A stretch of 64,000 bases of DNA from Triangularia verruculosa (Eukaryota; Ascomycota; Sordariomycetes; Sordariales; Podosporaceae): NCBI GenBank assembly GCA_033296885.1, contig MU863892.1, positions 1 through 64,000 of the forward strand, given 5' to 3'. Below the pieces are notes generated by a model, which saw only the letters and a list, made by a program, of their open reading frames with translations, ran no database searches and was not told the DNA's origin. Positions 56,523 to 64,000 of this stretch are shown here, one piece after another; the stretch's first letter is position 1; each line of letters begins with the position of its first letter. The position numbers and the translations under genes were made by a program.

Positions 56523-59071
56523 TTAGCTCTCAAACATGCGAGTCCCTGTTTTGACTTGAAGCGGCCGGCCAGAGCTTTTAAGCACCTTTATGGCGGCATT
56601 GAGCAAGGCCATGTCAGATCCTTATAGGTCACCTGTAGTTAGCATCCATAGATGGTTTTTCTAGAGACTGCTGTTGTGATACTCACCGGGCTTTCCCAAA
56701 ACTGATACCACTGCAGGCAAGTACTCGTCGTTTCCGGTGATACGCGAACGATATTTCAGTTCTCCAACTTTACAGTCGTCAAATCTTCGAACAAAAGCCA
56801 ATATAATCGACAGAGGGACTCACTCGGTACAGATACTTCTGGCGCTCCGAGAACTGGAGCCAACCAGATCCCATCAAAGGCATTTGGGGCAGTGGGCGGC
56901 CTAGTTCTGTCAGCAAGCGTGAATATAAATGTCACCCGGAAGACTTGCGCTGGCGGATCCTCCCTGTAGTCAACCTCCTGGCTTGTGATCGGAAGGATGA
57001 CCAGAGGGTTTTGCTTGCTTGGTTTCAAGATGCACTCCAGCAACCAGTTCTTGTACACTTCCAATCGGCCCATTGCATCCTCATGTTCCTCTGTCGATAT
57101 TGTTTTGGCGAGGTCCCTGTGATTGTCTCAGCAATGTATTATAACGGGCCACCCTTTTTAAAACTTGACCTACCAGCGGAATTTGGTGACGGGGTTGACA
57201 TAAGGCTCGCGTGCAAAACGTTCACGATACTCCTGGCGAAACTCATCCATAGTGTGGTACACATCGTACACAAAGGTGTTTGTCCCAACCTATGCGAGGT
57301 GTTCGGTCAGCACGCGAGAGGAAGATATTCTCAAGGGGAACCTTACGTCAGTCAGATAGTCCTCAACCGATGCAGTCGTTGACATTTCAGGAGGATTTGA
57401 TTTCTACGTGTCAGCGATGGACACGATGTCTCTTGTTACGTTGTAGGTAGCTTCAAGATCCCTAGTGAAGGTCTCGATCAGGTCCATTTGACCTTCGTTT
57501 GAAATGGGAAGGAAGTCGGTCAAGAAGATGATGGAGATTGGGAGCTTGAAAATGTCTATCAGTAGGCGTCAAATGTCCCTATCAGCCAGAAACCTTTACT
57601 TACAGCATCGTATGTAGTCGATTCTTGGCCAATCCAAGCCCCCACCCATTTCTCCATCGAGACAATGTCTCGGGTAAACATGGCCCCGGAGTCAAACCGC
57701 CTGGAGAAGTGTTAATAAGAATGACCACATGCTTGCCTCATTTGATTTGATCATACTTGAATGAAGGGACAACATCATCAAGCGGAATGGTGTTGTGTGT
57801 TAGCCGGATTTGGAAGGCCCCATTGGCGAGGGCTGGGCGACGGCTGCTCCCCGTTGCTGGATCTTTCAGTTAATCCCCACTGTTGTGATGGTCCTTAGAT
57901 TGTGTGTTGGATCATCACTTACTGTCGGTACCAAGAGTGAAGTCAAGCCAGTCGTACGAAGCGATGGCCGCACCACTCCCGCCACTGCTGCTCCAGGCCG
58001 ACTGATACCCATCTCCTCTAGGATTGAATGGTGCGTGGAAGTCAACGGACTCGGTTGGTTCCTCTCTAGCAATCAATGACCCGAGTTTGAGCGTGCCCAC
58101 GAGATCTGCCCCAGCATCAATAAGCCGCTGAACGATGGGACAAGTCGCTACCGCGGGCACAGAAATAGTGTAAAAGGCCCTGTTTCCGGCTGTTACTCGA
58201 AGACCCTTGACTGCAAATACGTCCTTGATGGCGAACCGCAAACCCTGCAGGGGCTTTTTCTTCGCCAAGGTTGCGGAAAGCCGAGACGGTACGGCTACAC
58301 CAATGCTGGAATAGAAGTCTCCGCCGACACGCAGGTTTTGAAAATCTGATCTGAATCATCGTCTGAGAGTAAGCATCTAAGAGCGCGGCACTACATGGGA
58401 CGATAGTGGTACTTACCCGGGAGCTGCTAGTGGCTTGGTGGCGACTATGAAAGCGCCAGCAACATTGTCGTATAGCCTATATATCCGACTCAAGATACCA
58501 CCGAAAACAACATACGGGCCAGGGTCTAGTTCTTCAGCAACAGTCCCAGAGACGGAAGCCCACCAACTAGGCTGTATATCCTTTGGGATCAGGCTGATAG
58601 CGGCGTCCAGTCCTTGTGGGTCCTCTGATGAAACAACAGCAACGATACCGGCGAGGAATTCAGGAGAGAACACATCATCGATGTTTTGCCAGTCCTTGAT
58701 CTGATTCCATAGCCAGGTATTCTTTTGGGAACTGGCATTCTGTAGGTCTTGGGGGCTGGCTGCGTGGAAAACACTGAGAATTGAGAACTCGCGCGCGAAC
58801 GCTGGTAGCGGTAAGTGAATTCTTCCCTGCTGGATCGGTCAGGTAGTCAGTCAGTAACTCAACAGTGTATTAAAATGTGGACATGAAATGAAATGTGGAT
58901 AGGTAGGTATTTAAGTGTGTGCGGATGCAAATTTTGTACCTCGATAGGGAGGGCCAGGAAGGTCCTACCGTCCAGCTCAAAGATCACCTGGCTATTAGCG
59001 CTGATTGAAGCGTTGGCAGCAAAAGTGAGCCCCGGCCGCCGCGCAATGGCGGGAGGGAACATTTGACCCAT
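56523..59071 (-). pseudogene. Amidase-signature protein with one in-frame stop
   Basis: Ten exons: 58940-59071, 58417-58826, 57923-58350, 57757-57856, 57600-57700, 57347-57555, 57174-57289, 56824-57116, 56687-56767, 56523-56620. They would encode 655 aa, with every splice phase intact. The amidase core is clear: LRFAIKDVFAVKG (catalytic Lys), SSSGGSGAAIASYDW and LGTDTTGSSRRPALANGAF for the Ser-cis-Ser-Lys triad. The last exons carry APVLGAPEVSVP and ALLNAAIKVLKSSGRP, usual for fungal members. The first ~200 residues form an extra N-terminal domain. The only lesion is TAG at 57404-57406, codon 441, where Trp is expected (TGG to TAG). The product would be 440 aa, lacking the C-terminal third. 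It may be a young pseudogene, a truncated enzyme or a sequence error. Confidence 0.75.
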
Positions 59072-59892
59072 GTGTGTGGTGTGTATAGCTTCTTGGGTGA
59101 GGAATACAGTAGTTGGATCTGAATGGGAATGTAATGAAGTGAAACTGTTGATTGTAGCAGAGAGGAAATCAACTCGAGGAGAACTGTGGAAGAAGCTAAA
59201 CTGGCTCGGGTTGGCCCAAGCTCCCTCACTGAGCTACTTGTTGGATACCACACAACAGAATGTAATTTTCTTCTGAAGTATTGTGTCCTTAGCAACGTCA
59301 TGCTGAGGCAGCGGAGGGAGGAGGAACGGCCACGAGCCATTGAGCGAAATTGTCGGCAAGCACCTTTTGGTGCTGTTTCCCCGCTCCTCTTGTCTAGGCA
59401 GAACCCTAGTGGCCTCGAGTTCATCGGAATAGAGAGTTGGATATTCCTGAGCTTGCCTAAAGCTTTTTGAGAAGTGATATAGGGGCAGATATCCACACAG
59501 ATGCATGAATCGTTGTGACCACTGAAAATCGTGTCTGAAAATCCTCCTGCGGGCCCTTGCTGTGTGGTTGATAAGAGGTTGCGCCTTCCATCATCTCAGA
59601 CCTAATCGCTCTCATCAAGGATTGCTCCTGCCACAATGGTCAAAGCCGCTCCTTCCACTCGCCATTTTCTAGGGCATGGCTCCCCGCCGGGGTTTGTCAC
59701 TTATCTGCCTCTTCAGGTCTTGCCAGTAAACAAAGAACAGCAGTAGGCAACGAACAAGGTGTGCGACACCTGCTCCCAGCAATCAGTTCGCCAGCTATTT
59801 AAACTTTTCTCCCCGCCCTGAAGCTCGTTCCCCTCTTCTCATCTTTTCAACCACCCCTCTCCAATCTCGCGACCTCAGCCACATCTACCAAG
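59072..59892. promoter_or_regulatory. Divergent region between the amidase and the second Cys-family copy
   Basis: About 820 bp. GCTATTTAAAC at 59794-59804 lies about 95 bp upstream of the ATG at 59893 and is followed by a CT-rich leader, a good core promoter for the plus-strand gene. Frames at 59070-59506 are short and featureless. Confidence 0.4.
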
Positions 59893-60844
59893 ATGAAATC
59901 GCCGTCCTCTCACGTGCGACTCTCCACCGGGTCCAGACACATGCCTCAAGTGTCTACGCATCTTTCTGAGCCAGCGTGACAAGGCTCGTTGTATCGACGA
60001 GTTATTTTCGAAGACTGTGAATGCCTGTAGCATCAATTATCCGCAGCCTGGCCAGGTGAACATCTCGGATAACGGTGCTTGTACACGTTGCGATGTACCG
60101 GGCCGGATTTGTGAGCCCGTAAGCCTCTTGCTGTTGGTGGCAGCTGCATATATTACCTGCAGTGTTCCTAAAAGGTATTGATAGCTAATTATCTTGCTCT
60201 TAGGTTCCGGCTTTCATGCGGGGCGATGCCTACGATCTCCAAGATCTGATCAAGTTTTCCGTTACCGCGGTCGAGTGGCTCTTGCAAGATGTTGGTACCG
60301 CCGAGAAGCACCAGCAGAAGCATAACATCTATCTGCTGCAGCACCAGTTTATTCGCATTGTGGCTGTATGTATTTCAATGACAGCACATCCATAAGGTCT
60401 CGGCCGAAAGCTTGCTAACCTCCTACCCTTGTTTTTCTCTTCAACTAGGATCTTATCCAGGGATTTGTTAAGGCTGTCAAGGTAACCCGGCGATCCGAGT
60501 CCTGGTTCCTTGGCAATCCCGAAGCCATTTCTCAGCATCGCATGCTCGTTGCCTCCCAGCACCCGTTCCTGAAAAATGAGTCTCTCGGCGGGGAGGATAT
60601 CCTGAATTGGGAAAAGCGCAGTGAGCTGCGTCTTTTACCCGGCGAAGATGGGTTCCGTGATTGGCGCGTGGCCAAGGCTTTGTTTCGCGAGGAAATTCGT
60701 CAGTGTCTTTGCGACTCCGAAGGGCTGCTGTCTAACAGCATTGAACTTGCGTGTGAAGAGCAAGATGTTGATCGGGATGAGGACGACGGTTATGACCGCT
60801 TAGTGGATGCGTTTCTCGACGCGTTTTGCCCCTTTAAAGTTTGA
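59893..60844 (+). pseudogene. Cys-containing family, second copy with N-terminal frame change
   Basis: Exons 59893-60118, 60204-60365, 60449-60844 correspond one to one with the gene at 54504. The ATG opens MKSPSSHV, matching MKSPSTIV of the intact copy. The rest of exon 1 (PPGPDTCLKCLRIF, CIDELFSKTVNAC, GACTRCDVPGRICEP) is read in another frame, so a frame change lies within about 15-20 bases of position 59910. Exon 1 is 226 nt, not a multiple of three. Exons 2 and 3 are open: MRGDAYDLQDLIKFSVTAVEW, ELRLLPGEDGFRDW, then an acidic segment EQDVDRDEDDGYDR, ending FCPFKV. Promoter and introns look sound. It is either a recent pseudogene, a sequence error, or has another start. Confidence 0.55.
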
Positions 60845-61419
60845 GCGATGGCTTGGAGGTAGGTACTCTACAAAGGGGATATCGGCGCCGGAAACAATGG
60901 AAGAGAAGACAGGGACTTTGGAACTTCTAGTACGAGGATGCATCTAGATAGTAATCCAAGCGGAGATAGGCCCCAATACAGACCACGTTCTTTTTTGACA
61001 GCTTTGCCCTAACGGATTGCTATCTTCTCTTGCATAACTATCCACAATATTCCCTTCCTCTCCGGTTGTTTTGGTGACCGAGTGTTTACCTGATTTGTGG
61101 CTCATCGCCATCTGAGATGCGTTCTGTAATATTGCTTGCAGATGGTGCTGGTTTCTCGCTTGGATGAATGCCGACATTCTGTAGGTGCCCGTGCAACCGA
61201 GTATTACAGAGCATCGAGTCCGAACTTGCAACAAACATCTCTCATCGGCTTTAAACATTGATATATTGTAGTATGATGACGACGTAGGTAGCAAACTAAC
61301 ACATCAAAACATTCACATATTCACATTTACTACCTTACCTACACGAGACAACCTCCTATCAACCCTCAACAATCACCTTTACCAGAAAACACAAAAGACA
61401 GACAAAAGCAGCCCAGCCA
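60845..61419. other. Intergenic region between converging genes
   Basis: About 575 bp with the 3' ends of the second Cys-family copy and the GH55 gene. Nothing else is seen. Confidence 0.5.
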
Positions 61420-64000
61420 TCAAAAAGTCTGCGGATCCAACCTCCACCTATAGCACCGATTCTCCAAATGCCCCCCTTGCTTGCCATCTGCTCCCTCACA
61501 ATTGCAGCTGTCAATCGGACCCTTCATGTACCTCTCGCACTGCGAATAGTTAACAATGAACTCACACCCCGGCTTGACCAGCAGCTCAGCATCAATATTA
61601 ATCGCCCACCCCCCATTAGCAGGCAAGTCAAAGTTCCTCGCCACCACCACATTCCTCCCGCTCCCGACCGGGTTCCGAATCACCGACCCCTCGTTCCCCA
61701 GCCCCCGGCAGAAGCTCCTCGCCGTGTTGGCCATCTGCGCGTTGTTCGCCTTTTGCCCTTTGTCGTAGCAGTGCCGGATATTGTCCATCGGACGCCCCTC
61801 CTCCAGCGGGGATTCTGTAGGCTTGTCCGGTTCCTTTGTTGTTGCGGTGGTTTTGGTGGTGGTGGTGGTGGAAGTGGCGCGTTCAGGGCAGATGGTGTCT
61901 GCTTCTCCGTAGTCGCCGTCGTCGAGGTCGCCGCCGGGGGCGTCGGGCATTTCGCCGTATTCGGGCCAGCCGAAGCCGGGGAGGTTGTCCCAGGGGATGT
62001 CGCAGTCGTACATGTTTGTGAAGTCGTTCCAGAAGCACTCTGGCACGAGGGGCTGTTCGAAGTCGCCGGCGACGGCGCGGATGGCGAGGCGGGGCCAGGA
62101 TCCGCCTGCGACGGGAGGGGGGAGGTTGGGGCCGATGGTGGCCGGGGGTGGGGGGAAGGGGACGGTGGGGGCGGTTTCGAGGATGACGCCGTCTTGGTTC
62201 GTGTAGGTTACTGATGGCCAGCTGGGGGTGGTGGCGGGGGTGGGGAAGAAGTCGCCGAAGGGTTGGGCGTCGCGTTTGTGTCTGCGGCCTGGGCTAGCTG
62301 CGGTGAGAGTTACGGGTTTGAAGAGCAGTGTGCTGATGGTGAGAGGGGGTGCTGTGATGGTGGTGGCCCAGTTTCCATCGGTGATGGTGAGACGGGGGTA
62401 TTCGACAATTCTTGTGGCTTTTGTCCATGGGGGAATGTTGACGAGACAGGGTGGCTTGCAGGTGAATTCGGGCTGGGCCATGTCCCAGATTTTGGGATCG
62501 ATCCATAACATTTGAGCCATCTCGCCGTCTGATGACACATCCAGCACTGAAATCTGCGACCAGCGGGGATGTGATTCGACGTTGAGATAGTCGAGCGCCA
62601 GGATTCCTTTGCCATTCATCACAGCCATATACTTGGCGCCAATGGTAATCAGATGTTGGAAACGAACCCCAGCATGGTTGTCCTTTAGTAACATGAGAGC
62701 ATTCTGGCAAGCATGCTGATCGATACAATCCTGGGCGTAGGTTGAGAACCAAGAATAGAGCCCCGCTCCGGCAACGAAGATATTGGCACTCTCGCGGATT
62801 ATGACGGCCCAGGATTGATCGCAACCGCTGAACTCGTCGCCGCTCTTGCAGCTGTAGTCTGGGTCTCCTGGGAGCTTGCCAACAGCTGCCTCAAATGGTG
62901 CAGGCGGGTTGGGAGTTGGCTGGAAGTAAGGCGATTCGGTCTGAATCATGCCTGCGAAGATGTTCTGCGCCTTGTGGAAGTTGTACTGGTAAAACACAGC
63001 ATGCTCAGAAGATGTGCCATAGAGCCAAGTTGGACTCGTGCTTTCCACCAGAAGCCCGCGTGCAACATACACCGAGTTCTGTACCATGGTGTTATTGGCA
63101 TCCACCATGTCCGGGTCGTCAATCATATGGTCGGCTACCCAGAGCCACATGTTCTCGAAATATCCCGATGCTCGCGGTGTGATGTGCATCATTAGGCTTG
63201 CAGCATTGCAGCCCTGGGCGACACCACTTCTAAGAGCAGGGCATTCAGCTGGTGTCAGATCGGTACCCAATGCGCCTCCAATGCGAACATGACAGTCCCA
63301 GAGTGCGGCCGACCCAGGACTGGCAGCTCGAATGTTCCATTCAATGAGGATGAGGCCGGCAGTTGGACCGCGATTCGTGAAGAGAAGGTCTTGCATCTCA
63401 ACATCACCAACGCTCCCCTCGGTTCCCACCTGGATCATAACCTTGGGTTCCTGAGCGTTTTGGAAGTAAGGACCGGATGCTACAAGTTGCGACCACGTCT
63501 CACCGACGATCTTGGAGCCGGTAGGAATTGTAATTGTGCCCGTGATGATGTATGAGCCGGCGTCAACGAAGAGGATGCGTCCTTGACTCTCATACAATGC
63601 TCGTTGAAACGCAGCCGTATCGTCTGTGACACCGTCGCCCCGAGCACCAAAGTCCTTGACGTGCACAAAGTCGCCCACAGGTCTGCCCTCATACTGCGGC
63701 TTTGCCCGTTCAAAGTAGGCTCCTTGGGGGTCCAAAAGGCCTTGCTGTCGGCGAAAGGTGCCGATCTTACCACCCATCGAGAATTCGGGCTTGCTCTCCT
63801 TGTAGACAGGGCCCAAAGCCCAATGTTCGACCACGCCAGAAGCGGGAGGGCTCAACAGCGTCGCGCCGCTTGTGTCGGCAACCACTTGGGAAACACCCTG
63901 GCAAGCAACATTCTCAACAATAACCCCAGTGCTTCCAGAACCAGGCGTTTTGTTTGGAGGAGCAATGAGCACAACAGTCTTCACATTGCGAAAGGTCGAG
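61420..64000 (-). CDS. GH55-type glucan 1,3-beta-glucosidase, 5'-partial at the window edge
   Basis: The frame is open to the right edge, so the N-terminus lies outside; about 860 residues are seen, with no intron. The pectate-lyase-like beta-helix domain starts VHVKDFGARGDGVTDDTAAF, the usual opening of the second GH55 domain, followed by RILFVDAGSYIITGTITIP and GFENM-like strands (ASGYFENMWLWVADHMID). Relatives are secreted exo-beta-1,3-glucanases acting on fungal or plant glucan. After the core comes a Pro/Thr linker (ATSTTTTTKTTATTKEPDKP). Then a Cys-rich C-terminal module contains HCYDKGQKANNAQMANTARS, CEFIVNYSQCERYMKG and CNCEG. This module is an unusual extension of unknown role. The first beta-helix domain and signal peptide are expected beyond 64000. 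Confidence 0.85.
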   Translation of the reverse strand, partial: STFRNVKTVVLIAPPNKTPGSGSTGVIVENVACQGVSQVVADTSGATLLSPPASGVVEHWALGPVYKESKPEFSMGGKIGTFRRQQGLLDPQGAYFERAKPQYEGRPVGDFVHVKDFGARGDGVTDDTAAFQRALYESQGRILFVDAGSYIITGTITIPTGSKIVGETWSQLVASGPYFQNAQEPKVMIQVGTEGSVGDVEMQDLLFTNRGPTAGLILIEWNIRAASPGSAALWDCHVRIGGALGTDLTPAECPALRSGVAQGCNAASLMMHITPRASGYFENMWLWVADHMIDDPDMVDANNTMVQNSVYVARGLLVESTSPTWLYGTSSEHAVFYQYNFHKAQNIFAGMIQTESPYFQPTPNPPAPFEAAVGKLPGDPDYSCKSGDEFSGCDQSWAVIIRESANIFVAGAGLYSWFSTYAQDCIDQHACQNALMLLKDNHAGVRFQHLITIGAKYMAVMNGKGILALDYLNVESHPRWSQISVLDVSSDGEMAQMLWIDPKIWDMAQPEFTCKPPCLVNIPPWTKATRIVEYPRLTITDGNWATTITAPPLTISTLLFKPVTLTAASPGRRHKRDAQPFGDFFPTPATTPSWPSVTYTNQDGVILETAPTVPFPPPPATIGPNLPPPVAGGSWPRLAIRAVAGDFEQPLVPECFWNDFTNMYDCDIPWDNLPGFGWPEYGEMPDAPGGDLDDGDYGEADTICPERATSTTTTTKTTATTKEPDKPTESPLEEGRPMDNIRHCYDKGQKANNAQMANTARSFCRGLGNEGSVIRNPVGSGRNVVVARNFDLPANGGWAINIDAELLVKPGCEFIVNYSQCERYMKGPIDSCNCEGADGKQGGHLENRCYRWRLDPQTF

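Noticed and set aside
1..64000. CRISPR array, bacterial operon features or Shine-Dalgarno sites
   Set aside because: The sequence is fungal: spliceosomal introns, RIP, fungal families. No regularly spaced repeats are seen.

Overview
This 64 kb window comes from a filamentous ascomycete (Pezizomycotina, most likely a Sordariomycete). The evidence is short GT-AG introns of about 36-75 nt, genes with separate promoters on both strands, and TpA-rich DNA depleted in CpA/TpG as left by repeat-induced point mutation (RIP). Typical fungal families are also present: DUF4246, a STAND/NLR receptor, a Zn2Cys6 regulator, GH47, GH55 and TauD-type dioxygenases.

Layout. Positions 1-9.5 kb are a RIP-mutated, gene-free block dominated by one complete but dead Ty3/Gypsy retrotransposon on the minus strand (1527-9331). 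It has 427-bp LTRs, a TATTA target duplication and a purine tract. Remains of gag, protease, reverse transcriptase, RNase H and integrase are recognisable, together with two tandem tRNA-like units and a degenerate opposite-strand ORF. Positions 9.5-26.5 kb are gene-dense. They hold a RING-H2 protein, a divergent pair (a seven-exon all-helical protein and an eleven-exon MACPF protein), DUF4246, a TauD dioxygenase, a GH47 mannosidase and a chromate transporter. After about 2.9 kb of non-coding DNA, 29.4-35 kb hold a GNAT acetyltransferase, a Zn2Cys6 regulator and a second TauD dioxygenase. At 37.4-38.3 kb a pyranose-oxidase-like pseudogene is cut off at a second AT-rich RIP island. It is followed by a 1257-aa NLR (alpha/beta-hydrolase, NB-ARC, TPR). 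Then come a T5orf172 protein, a small hypothetical protein, a Mn/Fe superoxide dismutase and a Ser/Thr-rich secreted protein. The last 12 kb is decaying: a broken zinc-finger gene, an unrecognised Cys-containing family (one intact copy, one frameshifted copy, one possible fragment), an amidase with one nonsense codon, and a GH55 glucanase that runs off the right edge.

The genes do not form a metabolic cluster. The most interesting candidates are the bidirectional MACPF/helical pair, which looks like a two-component membrane-active system; the NLR whose hydrolase domain carries Cys at the nucleophile position; and the unrecognised Cys-containing family. Exon structures were read by eye from splice sites and frame continuity; lengths are those of the spliced models. 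No homology search was run.
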